The position numbers and the translations under genes are program-made. Below, one piece after another: positions 34,958-44,313 of a stretch of DNA of 64,000 bases. How positions within the stretch are numbered: position 1 is the stretch's first letter; each line of letters starts with the position of its first letter. The DNA is taken from the NCBI RefSeq assembly GCF_010994755.1, contig NZ_WHSB02000002.1, positions 124,001-188,000 of the forward strand, given 5' to 3'. The stretch comes from Shinella lacus (GTDB lineage: Bacteria > Pseudomonadota > Alphaproteobacteria > Rhizobiales > Rhizobiaceae). The notes under the pieces are model-generated. The model saw nothing but the letters and a program-made list of their open reading frames with translations. It did not search any database and was not told the DNA's origin.

Positions 34958-36004
34958 TTAGCCGCCGGTGACGCTCATGTGGCGGGCGACGGCCGGGCGG
35001 TTGCGGCGGTCGATGATGAAATCGTGGCCCTTCGGCTTGCGGCCGATCGCCTCGTCGATCGCCTGCGACAGCAGGGCGTCGTCCTCCGAGGCGCGCAGCG
35101 GCAGGCGCAGGTCGGCCGCGTCGTTCTGGCCGAGGCACATATAGAGCGTGCCCGTGCAGGTGAGGCGCACGCGGTTGCAGCTCTCGCAGAAATTATGCGT
35201 CATCGGCGTGATGAAGCCGAGGCGGCCGCCGGTCTCTGCGACCGTGACGTAACGCGCCGGCCCGCCGGTGCGGTAGGCGTTTTCGGTGAGCGTGAACTCT
35301 TCCGCGAGCCGTTCGCGCATTTCGGAGAGCGGCAGGTAGCGGTCGGTGCGGTCTTCCTCGATCTCGCCCATCGGCATGGTTTCGATGAGGGTGAGGTCCA
35401 TGCCGCGGCCATGCGCCCAGCGCATCAGCTCGGGGATCTCGCGGTCGTTGAAATCCTTCAGCGCGACCGCGTTGATCTTGATCTTTAGGCCGGCGGCCTG
35501 CGCCGCATCGATGCCTTCCATGACCTTGGAAAGCTCGCCCCAGCGGGTGATCGTCTTGAATTTCTGCGGATCGAGCGTATCGAGCGACACGTTGATGCGG
35601 CGCACGCCGCAATCGGCAAGCTCGGCCGCGTGTTTGGCGAGCTGTGAACCGTTGGTTGTGAGCGTCAGTTCGTCGAGGCGGCCGTCCTGCACCTGGTGGC
35701 CGAGTTCGCGTACGAGATGCATGATGTTCTTGCGCACCAGCGGCTCGCCGCCGGTCAGCCGCAGCTTGCGCACGCCCTTGGCGATGAAGGCGGAACAGAG
35801 CCGGGTAAGCTCTTCCAGCGTCAGCAGGTCCTTCTTCGGCAGGAAGGTCATGTTTTCCGCCATGCAATAGGTACACCGGAAATCGCAGCGATCTGTCACC
35901 GAAACGCGCAGATAGGTGATCGCCCGCCCGAAGGGGTCGATCATCGGTGCGTCGGACTGCGCGATGCGGCCCGCGCCATCCCATGGTCCTGCAAACCAAT
36001 TCAA
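34958..36004 (-). CDS. moaA: GTP 3',8-cyclase (molybdenum cofactor biosynthesis A)
   Basis: A 348-residue radical-SAM enzyme that makes 3',8-cyclo-7,8-dihydro-GTP, the first molybdenum-cofactor intermediate. The N-terminal Fe-S site is C40-DFR-C44-TY-C47; the C-terminal second cluster uses C273, C276 and C290 ([12 protein letters not shown]). The protein ends in the conserved Gly-Gly needed for activation. The start is a TTG at 36004, 9 bases after GGAGG; an ATG 20 codons in (35944) has no ribosome binding site. It sits 5 kb from mobAB, so Mo-cofactor genes are loosely grouped. Confidence 0.94.
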   Translation of the reverse strand: MNWFAGPWDGAGRIAQSDAPMIDPFGRAITYLRVSVTDRCDFRCTYCMAENMTFLPKKDLLTLEELTRLCSAFIAKGVRKLRLTGGEPLVRKNIMHLVRELGHQVQDGRLDELTLTTNGSQLAKHAAELADCGVRRINVSLDTLDPQKFKTITRWGELSKVMEGIDAAQAAGLKIKINAVALKDFNDREIPELMRWAHGRGMDLTLIETMPMGEIEEDRTDRYLPLSEMRERLAEEFTLTENAYRTGGPARYVTVAETGGRLGFITPMTHNFCESCNRVRLTCTGTLYMCLGQNDAADLRLPLRASEDDALLSQAIDEAIGRKPKGHDFIIDRRNRPAVARHMSVTGG

Positions 36005-36146
36005 AACACAGCCTCCGTTCCCGGATATGTCGTGCGCGCGGGGCGCACCGTCAAGCCGGTGCGGCGATTATGACAGCATTTTCCGCCTTGCACATCCCCG
36101 GCTTGCGGCATAGTCCTTCGCGCAAAGGCGATGGAAAGGGAATGGC

Positions 36147-36521
36147 ATGAGCGATCTGTGGCCGACGGAACTGCGGGTCTCCAAGGACCGCCAGCGCCTC
36201 GTCGTGACGTTCAACGACAACCAGAGTTTCGACCTTTCGGCGGAACTTTTGCGCGTGCTTTCGCCCTCCGCGGAAGTGCAGGGCCATGGGCCGGGCCAGA
36301 AGGTGACCGTGCCGGGCAAGCGCAATGTCGCGATCATCTCCATGATCCCGACCGGCAATTATGCCGTGCGCATCGGCTTCGACGACCTTCACGATACTGG
36401 TATCTTCACGTGGTCCTATCTGCGCGAACTCGGGGAAAAGGGCGCGGAGCTCTTCGCCGACTACGAACGCGACCTTGCGGAGAAAGGCATGAGCCGCGAT
36501 ATGTCGGAGAAACCGCGGTAA
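36147..36521 (+). CDS. DUF971 domain-containing protein
   Basis: A 124-residue protein built on one DUF971 (gamma-butyrobetaine hydroxylase N-terminal-like) domain: WPTELRVSKDRQRLVVTFND, then LSAELLRVLSPSAE and GNYAVRIGFDDLHDTGIFTW. Domains of this type often accompany Fe-S carriers or metal-binding hydroxylases. There is no dioxygenase domain here. It lies divergent from moaA, 143 bases away, and 57 bases upstream of the antiporter gene. Role unknown. Confidence 0.87.
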   Translation: MSDLWPTELRVSKDRQRLVVTFNDNQSFDLSAELLRVLSPSAEVQGHGPGQKVTVPGKRNVAIISMIPTGNYAVRIGFDDLHDTGIFTWSYLRELGEKGAELFADYERDLAEKGMSRDMSEKPR

Positions 36522-36578
36522 CATTTCGGACTGCCTCGCGAAGGTAGCGTCCACCGACAACCAACGGGAGATGCCCTT

Positions 36579-38411
36579 TTGGCAGAAGCGAATGCAAATG
36601 ATCTCACCCAGGTCGTCGTCCTGCTGGCGGCGGGCGTGGCGGCGGTGCCGGTCTTCAAGAAGATCGGGCTCGGCTCCGTGCTCGGCTATCTGGCGGCGGG
36701 GCTGGCGATCGGTCCTTTCGGGCTCGGCTTCTTTGCCGATCCGCAGGCGATCATCCATGTTGCCGAACTCGGCGTGGTGATGTTCCTCTTCATCATCGGC
36801 CTCGAAATGCAGCCCTCGCGGCTCTGGGGCATGCGCAAGGACATTTTCGGGCTCGGCGCCATCCAGGTTATGGGCGCCATGGCGGCGCTGACCTGCATCG
36901 GGCTTTCCTTCGGCTTCCCGCTCATTCCCTCCTTCGTCGCCGGCACCGGCTTCGTCCTGACATCGACCGCCATCGTCATGCAGATGCTGCAGGAGCGCGG
37001 CACCATGTCGACGCTGAAGGGCCAGCGCATCATCGCGATCCTGCTCTTCGAGGATCTCGCCATCGTGCCGCTGCTCGCCATCGTCGTGCTGCTCGGCACG
37101 GGGGGCGCTGCCACGGATACCTCCGACCGCTGGCTTTCGGTCGGCATCGCCATAGGCGCCACCGTCGCGCTGGTGCTGGCGGGGCGCTACCTGCTCAATC
37201 CGCTGTTTCGCGTGCTGGCGGCGTCCGGTGCGCGCGAAGTGATGACGGCCGCAGCGCTTCTTGTGGTGCTCGGCTCGGCGCTCGCCATGCAGGTCTCCGG
37301 GCTTTCGATGGCGATGGGCGCCTTCCTTGCCGGCGTGCTGCTCTCCGAATCGTCCTTCCGCCACCAGCTCGAAGCCGATATCGAGCCGTTCCGCGGCATC
37401 CTGCTCGGCCTGTTCTTCCTTGGCGTCGGCATGGCGATCGACCTTTCGGTCATCGCGGCCAACTGGCAGCTCGTGGTGGCGAGCGTCGTCGGCTACATGA
37501 TCGCCAAGATCCTGATCATCTATCTCGTCGCCCGCGTGCTCGGCACCTGCCACGCCGAAAGCCTGGAACGCGCCGTGCTGATGGCGCAGGGCGGCGAATT
37601 CGCCTTCGTGCTCTATGCGGCCGCCGTGTCCGCCGGCATTTTCGATGGCGAGGACAATGCGATCCTGACGGCGACCATCATCATCTCGATGGTGCTGACG
37701 CCGCTGATGGTCATCCTGCACGACCGCGTCGTGCCGAAGCAGCAGCCCTCCACCGAGGGGCTGACGTTGCCGGAGAATGTCGAGGGCACGGTGCTGATGA
37801 TCGGTTTTGGCCGCTTCGGCCAGATCGTCAGCCAGCCGTTGCTCGCCCGCGGCTATACGCTTTCGCTGATCGACAAGGACGCGGAATTCGTGCGCGATGC
37901 CGCGGAGTTCGGCTTCAAGGTCTATTACGGCGACGGCTCGCGCATCGATATCCTGCATGCCGCGGGTGCGGCGACCGCCAAGGCGATCCTCATCTGCGTC
38001 GACGACAAGGAAGCAGCGGTGAAGATCGCGCAGATCGTGCACGAGGAGTTTCCGCTGGTGCCGCTTCTGGCGCGCGCCTACGACCGCGGCCACGCCATCG
38101 ACCTCATCCATGCCGGCGTCGACTACCAGATCCGCGAGACCTTCGAATCCGCCACGGTCTTCAGCCGCGAGACGCTGAAGGTGCTCGGCGAGGACGAGGA
38201 TCTCGCCATTGAAGTGGTCGAGGAATTCCGCGATGTCGACCGCGAGCGCCTGGCACTTGAAACCGTCGGCGGCATCTATGCCGGCCGCCAGCTCGTGCGC
38301 GGCAATGCGCAGCCGGCCGACCTCGTTGCGGCGCGCACCGCCCGCGAACGCGCGGCAGCTGAGGAGGAGCGCGAGCGCCGCGAAAGGGAACAGCAGGAAG
38401 AGGCCGGCTGA
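36579..38411 (+). CDS. CPA2 family cation:proton antiporter (KefB/KefC-like)
   Basis: A 610-residue protein with about twelve membrane helices (residues ~5-375; the SFLAGTGFVLTSTAIV-like and MGAFLAGVLLSES elements are typical) followed by a Rossmann RCK/TrkA-N domain starting VLMIGFGRFGQIVSQ near residue 406 and a charged C-terminal coil. It should exchange K+ for H+, gated by nucleotide or glutathione adducts, protecting against electrophiles. The start is TTG at 36579 with GGGAG upstream. No KefF/KefG accessory gene is adjacent, although glutathione genes occur elsewhere in the window. Confidence 0.9.
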   Translation: MAEANANDLTQVVVLLAAGVAAVPVFKKIGLGSVLGYLAAGLAIGPFGLGFFADPQAIIHVAELGVVMFLFIIGLEMQPSRLWGMRKDIFGLGAIQVMGAMAALTCIGLSFGFPLIPSFVAGTGFVLTSTAIVMQMLQERGTMSTLKGQRIIAILLFEDLAIVPLLAIVVLLGTGGAATDTSDRWLSVGIAIGATVALVLAGRYLLNPLFRVLAASGAREVMTAAALLVVLGSALAMQVSGLSMAMGAFLAGVLLSESSFRHQLEADIEPFRGILLGLFFLGVGMAIDLSVIAANWQLVVASVVGYMIAKILIIYLVARVLGTCHAESLERAVLMAQGGEFAFVLYAAAVSAGIFDGEDNAILTATIIISMVLTPLMVILHDRVVPKQQPSTEGLTLPENVEGTVLMIGFGRFGQIVSQPLLARGYTLSLIDKDAEFVRDAAEFGFKVYYGDGSRIDILHAAGAATAKAILICVDDKEAAVKIAQIVHEEFPLVPLLARAYDRGHAIDLIHAGVDYQIRETFESATVFSRETLKVLGEDEDLAIEVVEEFRDVDRERLALETVGGIYAGRQLVRGNAQPADLVAARTARERAAAEEERERREREQQEEAG

Positions 38412-38502
38412 CCGCGGATCGGGCTTGCCTTCGCGCGCCGGGTGGTTTCCCATGGGGTCGACGCCGCCCGGCTCGATCACACTTGGAAAAGGACCCGCCC
38501 GC

Positions 38503-39714
38503 ATGACGGCGACGAACGACGAACGCTTCGCCCATTCCGCCTTTCTGCGTGCCCGGGGAACCGCACAGGAAGGCAAGGTCGGCTTCGCCGAACTCTTCTT
38601 CGACCTCGTCTTCGTGCTGACCATCATCCAGCTTTCCCATTCGCTGGCGGGGCATTATTCGGCGCTCGGCCTCGTCGAGGCGGCGATGCTGACGCTCGCG
38701 GTCTGGTGGGTGTGGATCTACACGACCTGGGCGACCAACTGGCTCGATCCCGACAAGGCGCCGGTGCGCATCCTGCTCTTCGTGCTGATGTTCCTCGGCC
38801 TGATGCTGTCGGTCGCCATTCCGGTCGCCTTTAGCACCGGCGGCCTGCTCTTCGCGCTCACCTATGTCGCCATGCAGGTCGGCCGCTCGGCTTTCACCGC
38901 CTATGTGATGCGGCGCGACTGGCCGGAAAACAGCCGCAACTTCATCCGCATCACCGCCTGGTCGGCCTTTGCCGCCGTGTTCTGGATCGCCGGCGCCTTC
39001 GTCGAGGAGGAGGCGCGACTGGCGCTCTGGCTGTTGGCGCTCATCATCGAATACAGCGCGCCGGCGCTCGGCTTCGTCACGCCCGGCATCGGGCGATCGT
39101 CGGTCAGCGACTGGCAGGTCTCCGGCGAGCATATTTCGGAGCGCTGCGCGCTCTTCGTCATCATCTGCCTCGGCGAGACGATCCTCGTTACCGGCCGCAC
39201 GGTCGCCGGCATGGAGCTGCTCGACGGCTTCACCATCATCCTGCTCGCCACCGCCTTCTTCTCGACCGCCACCATGTGGTGGATCTATTTCCGCTTCGGC
39301 CATGGCGAGGCGGCGCACCTGATCGAGCATTCGGCGACGCCCGGTCGCGTCGCCCGGCTTGCCTTCACCTATGCGCACATCCCGATCGTCGGCGGCATCA
39401 TCCTGTCGGCCGTGGCAGAGGAATTCGCGCTCGCCCATCCGCATGGGCACGTCGATTTCAAGACCGCGAGCGCCATCCTCGGCGGACCGATCGTCTTCCT
39501 CTCGGGCAATACCTGGTTCAAGCGTGCGGTGCGCGGACGGGCGCCGCTATCGCATCTCGCCGGCATCGGCGCGCTTCTCGCGCTCGCCGCAGCCGTGCCC
39601 TTCGTCGAACCCTACCAGCTCTTCATGGCGGCGTCCGCAGTGCTGTTCGGCGTGGCGCTCTGGGAATTCCAGTCGCTGAAATCGACGCGGGCGGATGCGG
39701 TCGCGAAGGTCTAG
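38503..39714 (+). CDS. Low temperature requirement protein A (LtrA) family
   Basis: A 403-residue membrane protein with about ten to twelve helices. The N-terminal block EGKVGFAELFFDLVFVLTIIQLSH is diagnostic of LtrA, as is ISERCALFVIICLGETILVTG. The family was named from Listeria cold sensitivity; its molecular role is not defined. ATG 38503 is preferred over 38209, which lies inside the antiporter gene. It follows the antiporter gene by 91 bases. Confidence 0.9.
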   Translation: MTATNDERFAHSAFLRARGTAQEGKVGFAELFFDLVFVLTIIQLSHSLAGHYSALGLVEAAMLTLAVWWVWIYTTWATNWLDPDKAPVRILLFVLMFLGLMLSVAIPVAFSTGGLLFALTYVAMQVGRSAFTAYVMRRDWPENSRNFIRITAWSAFAAVFWIAGAFVEEEARLALWLLALIIEYSAPALGFVTPGIGRSSVSDWQVSGEHISERCALFVIICLGETILVTGRTVAGMELLDGFTIILLATAFFSTATMWWIYFRFGHGEAAHLIEHSATPGRVARLAFTYAHIPIVGGIILSAVAEEFALAHPHGHVDFKTASAILGGPIVFLSGNTWFKRAVRGRAPLSHLAGIGALLALAAAVPFVEPYQLFMAASAVLFGVALWEFQSLKSTRADAVAKV

Positions 39715-39897
39715 ATCGGATCGACATTTAGGTTGAACTGAAGCCGCTGTCCCCGCGATCGCCGGAGGTTGATCAGCCTTTCGTTGGTTCTGGCCGATGG
39801 CAGCTGGGCGTGAGGTCGTAGAGGACAACAGCGACACCAGCCCGTCGCTGCGCTGCCATGCGGTATCCCGTTACAAAAGCTGCAAACACGGCCGCCA

Positions 39898-39925
39898 TTG
39901 ACATATCGGTAAATCTCGATATTAT
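39898..39925 (+). promoter_or_regulatory. Promoter of the ArsR-type regulator
   Basis: A perfect -35 TTGACA (39898-39903), 16-bp spacer and TATTAT -10 (39920-39925). Start of transcription would fall at about 39932, the A of the ATG, so the mRNA is probably leaderless; no Shine-Dalgarno lies in position. Confidence 0.65.
39903..39922. promoter_or_regulatory. ArsR-type operator, copy 1
   Basis: The dyad ATATCG-GTAAATCT-CGATAT sits between the -35 and -10 boxes of the regulator's promoter. A bound repressor would occlude polymerase, so autorepression is likely. It shares its sequence with copy 2 at 40248-40269. Confidence 0.65.
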
Positions 39926-39931
39926 CAGGCT

Positions 39932-40234
39932 ATGGAATTGCTCGAAATATTCAAAGCCCTCTCAAACCGCACGCGCCTTGAAATCTTGAAAGGTTTGAAG
40001 GACCCCGCGAAGAACTTCCCTCCACAGGATGAAGGCGACGTTCTAACGGTCGGGGTCTGCGTCAGTAGCATTCAAGAAGGCGTGGGACTGTCGCAGTCGA
40101 CGGTGTCTGATTATCTTGCAACCCTGCAACGAGCAGGCTTGGTGGAAGTCAGGCGTATCGGCCAGTGGACCTACTACAAGCGGAACGAAGCCACCATCAG
40201 TGCTCTTGCCGAGATCATCGGGAAGCAACTGTGA
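39932..40234 (+). CDS. ArsR-type winged-helix transcriptional repressor
   Basis: A 100-residue regulator with an ArsR-type winged helix: [20 protein letters not shown], then the recognition helix region [20 protein letters not shown] and the wing [17 protein letters not shown]. Only one Cys (VCVSS) is present, so metal sensing by a Cys cluster is unlikely; it may sense redox or an electrophile through that Cys. The mRNA is probably leaderless. It heads a three-gene cassette whose base composition is less GC-rich than the surroundings. Confidence 0.9.
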   Translation: MELLEIFKALSNRTRLEILKGLKDPAKNFPPQDEGDVLTVGVCVSSIQEGVGLSQSTVSDYLATLQRAGLVEVRRIGQWTYYKRNEATISALAEIIGKQL

Positions 40235-40247
40235 TTTTCTACCGCAT

Positions 40248-40269
40248 AATATCGAGAATTCTCTATATT
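40248..40269. promoter_or_regulatory. ArsR-type operator, copy 2
   Basis: A near-perfect 22-base palindrome (AATATCGAGAA and its mirror TTCTCTATATT, one mismatch pair) 26 bases upstream of the oxidoreductase start. It shares the ATATCG...TCTC-ATAT pattern with the copy in the regulator's promoter. Confidence 0.65.
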
Positions 40270-40295
40270 CCTTTTTACCGAAACGAGGATGTGCA

Positions 40296-41285
<990 letters not shown>

Positions 41286-41312
41286 CCGTTGAACTCACTT
41301 TAGGAGAACGCC

Positions 41313-41627
41313 ATGATTTATGAAATCGCTCAACTCCCGGTTCACAAAGAGCAAATTGAAACGTTCAGAGCCGCGTTTGCCGAGGTCGCTCCGTTGCTAA
41401 GCCGCGCAGAGGGATATTGCGGTCACGTTCTCGCACAAGGGATCGAAACACCCGAACTATTCCACCTCATCGTGCGCTGGAAGTCCTTTGAGGATCACAC
41501 GCCGGGCTTCGAAGCGAGTGAAGACCATCGGATGTTCATGATGGGCTTGCAGCGGTATTTTTCGGAAGAACCGACGGTCTATCATATCGAGGGGGCAGCT
41601 TTTGCTACAGGCGAATATCTTGTCTAA
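41313..41627 (+). CDS. Antibiotic biosynthesis monooxygenase (ABM) domain protein
   Basis: A 104-residue ferredoxin-like-fold protein of the ABM/YgiN type: YEIAQLPVHKEQIETFRAAF, then SRAEGYCGHVLAQ, then FHLIVRWKSFEDHTPGFEAS. Members include quinol monooxygenases, which suits its place 27 bases behind the quinone reductase. AGGAGA precedes the ATG. It is the third gene of the ArsR cassette, and the three probably detoxify a quinone-like compound (inference). Confidence 0.88.
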   Translation: MIYEIAQLPVHKEQIETFRAAFAEVAPLLSRAEGYCGHVLAQGIETPELFHLIVRWKSFEDHTPGFEASEDHRMFMMGLQRYFSEEPTVYHIEGAAFATGEYLV

Positions 41628-41729
41628 AATCTTACACAGCGCACGTCGCGGAAGCTGTGGCAACGAAAAGCCAGCAGAGTCCTGTCCAGCCTCGCCGATG
41701 AGAGTTTATCGCTCAAAAGTCGATCCGGC

Positions 41730-42209
41730 CTAGGCGTCTTCGGCCACCTCGTCGGCATCCATCGTCTGGAGGATGCGGATGATGTCCTCCATCGATTCGG
41801 CCACTTGCAGGCAACGGTCTTCCGGGGTCTGCGACAGGATGCGGTCGATCAGGCCGGTCTGTATGACCATCGCCTGTTCGGTAAGGCTGCGGCCCGCCTT
41901 CGTCAGCGACAGGCGCAGCACGCGCTTGTCCTTGGCGTCGGCCTTGCGCAGGATGAGGTCGCGCTTTTCGAGTTGCGGCAGCAGCATGCTCATGTTCGAG
42001 CGGCCGACGAGCAGTTTTCGCGCGAGTTCCTGCTGGGAGATGCCGTCGAAACGGTAGAGGTTGACCAGGATATCGAGATGCGGCGGCTTGATGCCGAGAT
42101 CGGCGATCGCCCTTGTCACCGCCTGCTGCATGAGCTGGCAGGCGCGCGCCACGCCGATCCAGCTGCGAAAGCGCGGATGATCCCAAGGGAAGGCTTGATT
42201 TTTGTTCAT
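41730..42209 (-). CDS. MarR family transcriptional regulator
   Basis: A 159-residue winged-helix regulator. The DNA-binding part is LDILVNLYRFDGISQQELAR, then LLVGRSNMSMLLPQLEKRDL and the wing KADAKDKRVLRLSLTKAG. N- and C-terminal helices form the dimer interface. It is divergent from the alpha/beta hydrolase gene, with the palindrome TGTTCA-GCAT-TGAACA in the 48-base spacer, so it most likely represses both itself and the hydrolase. Confidence 0.92.
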   Translation of the reverse strand: MNKNQAFPWDHPRFRSWIGVARACQLMQQAVTRAIADLGIKPPHLDILVNLYRFDGISQQELARKLLVGRSNMSMLLPQLEKRDLILRKADAKDKRVLRLSLTKAGRSLTEQAMVIQTGLIDRILSQTPEDRCLQVAESMEDIIRILQTMDADEVAEDA

Positions 42210-42222
42210 CGTTGTACTTTAT

Positions 42223-42238
42223 TGTTCAGCATTGAACA
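42223..42238. promoter_or_regulatory. MarR-type operator in the divergent spacer
   Basis: Perfect dyad TGTTCA-GCAT-TGAACA between the divergent MarR and hydrolase genes, 14 bases upstream of the MarR start. Size, symmetry and position are typical of MarR operators. Confidence 0.65.
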
Positions 42239-42257
42239 TTTTTTATGGATTCCCACT

Positions 42258-43166
42258 ATGGCATCCTTTGGCTTGAAGGTCATCCGGCTGGCGCTCCAGG
42301 GGGCTGCCGCCGTCTCTCCCACGGCCGCCGGCCGCGCCGCGTTCCGGCTGTTCGCGACGACGCCGGGCCGCCGGCCGCGTACGGCGAAGGAGAAGGAACT
42401 GTTCGCCCGCTCCGAGGGCTGGATGCGGCAGGCTGAGCGCGTGACGCTCGCCTTTGCCGGCGGCACCGCCGTCGCGCACCGCTTTGCCGCGCGGCCCTGC
42501 CAGGCCTTTTCCGGCCGGGTGCTGGTGGTGCATGGCTGGGGCTCGCGCGCGGCCTATCTCTCGACTTTGACCGAGGCGCTGGTCGCCGCCGGCCACGAGG
42601 TCGTGGCGCTCGACCTGCCGGGCCATGGCGCCTCGCGCGGGCGAACGCTGACGCTGCCGATGGCGGTGCGGGCGATCGACGCGGCCTGGCAGCGTTTTGG
42701 CGGGTTCGACTATTTCTGCGGCCATTCCTTTGGCGGGGCGTCGCTCGCCTGCGCGGCAAGCGGCCTCGTGCCGTCGGTTCCCGCGCACCGGCCGCGCCGG
42801 CTCGTCACTATCGGTTCGCCCAGCGAAATGACGTGGCTGTTCAAGGATCTCGGCCGGTTCCTGAAGCTCGGGGCGAGGGCGCAGGTGGCGCTGGAAAGCC
42901 ATGTGGAAAAGATTGCCGGCGCCCCGCTTTCGGCCTTCGACGCGGCGAACGGGGCCGGGCGGCTGAAGGTGCCGATGCTGGTGCTTCATGCGGAAGACGA
43001 CAAGGAGGTGCCGGCGCTGCATGCCCGGCGTTATGCCGCTTCGGGGCCGAATGTCACGCTCGAATGGGCGAACGGTTTTGGTCATCGCCGCATCGTTTCC
43101 GCCGAGCCGGTGATCGACCGCATCGTGCGCTTCCTTGCCGAAGACGGGCAACGCATCGCCGCATGA
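42258..43166 (+). CDS. Alpha/beta hydrolase
   Basis: A 302-residue alpha/beta-hydrolase. After an N-terminal amphipathic region come the oxyanion strand VLVVHGWGSRAAYLS, the DLPGHGASRG turn, the nucleophile elbow GHSFGG near residue 157, the late Asp in LVLHAEDDKEVPALHA and the His in GFGHRRIVS. The catalytic triad is therefore intact. Substrate unknown. The short spacer and MarR operator indicate regulation by the divergent repressor. Confidence 0.9.
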   Translation: MASFGLKVIRLALQGAAAVSPTAAGRAAFRLFATTPGRRPRTAKEKELFARSEGWMRQAERVTLAFAGGTAVAHRFAARPCQAFSGRVLVVHGWGSRAAYLSTLTEALVAAGHEVVALDLPGHGASRGRTLTLPMAVRAIDAAWQRFGGFDYFCGHSFGGASLACAASGLVPSVPAHRPRRLVTIGSPSEMTWLFKDLGRFLKLGARAQVALESHVEKIAGAPLSAFDAANGAGRLKVPMLVLHAEDDKEVPALHARRYAASGPNVTLEWANGFGHRRIVSAEPVIDRIVRFLAEDGQRIAA

Positions 43167-43239
43167 CGACCTTTTCGTCATGAACCTGTCATGCCAGGGT
43201 GCGATGCGCCGGAAACGGCAAGCAGCACAGGAGGCAAAC

Positions 43240-43848
43240 ATGACCATCGTTACCTCGGTCGACCAGTTGAACACGCTTTATGGCGAACCGGGCGAAGCCT
43301 CGCTCGTCAAGGTGACGGATTTCCTGCTGCCGGAATATCGCGCGATGATCGAGGCCTCGCCCTTCATGGCGCTCGCCACCGTCGGGCCGGAGGGGCTCGA
43401 TTGCTCGCCGCGCGGCGATGCCGGCGCCGTCATCCACATCGAGGACGAGCGCACGCTGATGCTGCCGGACTGGCGCGGCAACAACCGCATCGATTCGCTC
43501 TCCAACATCGTGCGGGACCCGCGCGTGGCGCTGATGTTCCTCATTCCCGGCTCCAACACGACCATGCGCCTCAACGGCCGCGCCGTGGTGCGCATCGACG
43601 CTGCGCTCACCGAGCGCTTCGTGATGGATGGCAAACACCCGCGATCCGTCGTCGTGATCTCCATCGAAGAGGTCTATTCGCAATGCGCGCGCGCCGTTCT
43701 GCGTGCCGACCTCTGGAACCCGGAGAAGTTCCGCGATACCTCTTGCCTGCCGACCGTGGGCCAGATGCTCGCCTCGGCCAAGAAGGGTTTCGACGGCACG
43801 GCCTATGATCGGGAATGGCCCGGCCGGGCCGCCAAGACCATGTGGTGA
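43240..43848 (+). CDS. Pyridoxamine 5'-phosphate oxidase family flavoprotein
   Basis: A 202-residue FMN-binding split-barrel protein of the MSMEG_1061-like PPOX group: PFMALATVGPEGLDCSPRGD, then LMLPDWRGNNRIDSLSNIV, then VALMFLIPGSNTTMRLNG with the FMN contacts, and a C-terminal CARAVLRADLWNPE. These proteins reduce or bind flavin or F420-like cofactors; this one does not act in PLP synthesis. AGGAGG lies 6 bases upstream of the ATG. It follows the hydrolase gene and may extend that transcript. Confidence 0.88.
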   Translation: MTIVTSVDQLNTLYGEPGEASLVKVTDFLLPEYRAMIEASPFMALATVGPEGLDCSPRGDAGAVIHIEDERTLMLPDWRGNNRIDSLSNIVRDPRVALMFLIPGSNTTMRLNGRAVVRIDAALTERFVMDGKHPRSVVVISIEEVYSQCARAVLRADLWNPEKFRDTSCLPTVGQMLASAKKGFDGTAYDREWPGRAAKTMW

Positions 43849-43926
43849 GGGACGGCGAATATCTTGCCCTCCCGACCCGTCTTGTTAGCGATTGCAAGCG
43901 GCCACGGCCGATAGGTGGAGTTGGGA

Positions 43927-44313
43927 ATGCGGATAGGAATTTTTGCGGCGGCGATCGCCGCAGTGCTTGCGGCTTCGGCCGGAGCGGCCAAGGCGGATGA
44001 GCTGATCGAAAGCTACGGCGCCTATATCGGCCAGGACGACCTCTACAACTCCAGCAACGAGCGCCTGACGCAGCCCTGGCAGGTCATCCGCCAGGACCGC
44101 GCAAATGTGCATCGCTTCGGCGTCAGCCAGCCCGGCGACGATTTCGACAACTTCTTCGCCTCGGCGCGCAATCGCGAACTTGCCGAGCGCATGATCCGCA
44201 GCGGCCGCATCGACGGCAGCGCCGCACGACGCTTGCTGAACGGCGACGTGCAGATTCACGTCGAAATCTGGCGCGGCGGGGGAGGCGATTATATCAACAT
44301 TTCCGTGGACTAA
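43927..44313 (+). CDS. Hypothetical secreted protein
   Basis: A 128-residue protein with a Sec signal peptide (MRIGIFAAAIAAVLAASAGA, then AKA). The mature part is acidic at first (ELIESYGAYIGQDDLYNSS) and then carries charged helices. No family recognised. Its 3' end overlaps the probable start of the M15 peptidase gene, whose ribosome binding site GGGGGAGG lies inside this gene, so the two are translationally linked. A GGAG box precedes ATG 43927. Confidence 0.75.
   Translation: MRIGIFAAAIAAVLAASAGAAKADELIESYGAYIGQDDLYNSSNERLTQPWQVIRQDRANVHRFGVSQPGDDFDNFFASARNRELAERMIRSGRIDGSAARRLLNGDVQIHVEIWRGGGGDYINISVD

Noticed and set aside
36051..38627. 858-codon open frame on the minus strand opposite the antiporter
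   Set aside because: It is antisense to the strongly supported CPA2 antiporter, has the Arg/His/Gln-heavy composition of a GC-rich shadow frame, and shows no domain or ribosome binding site.
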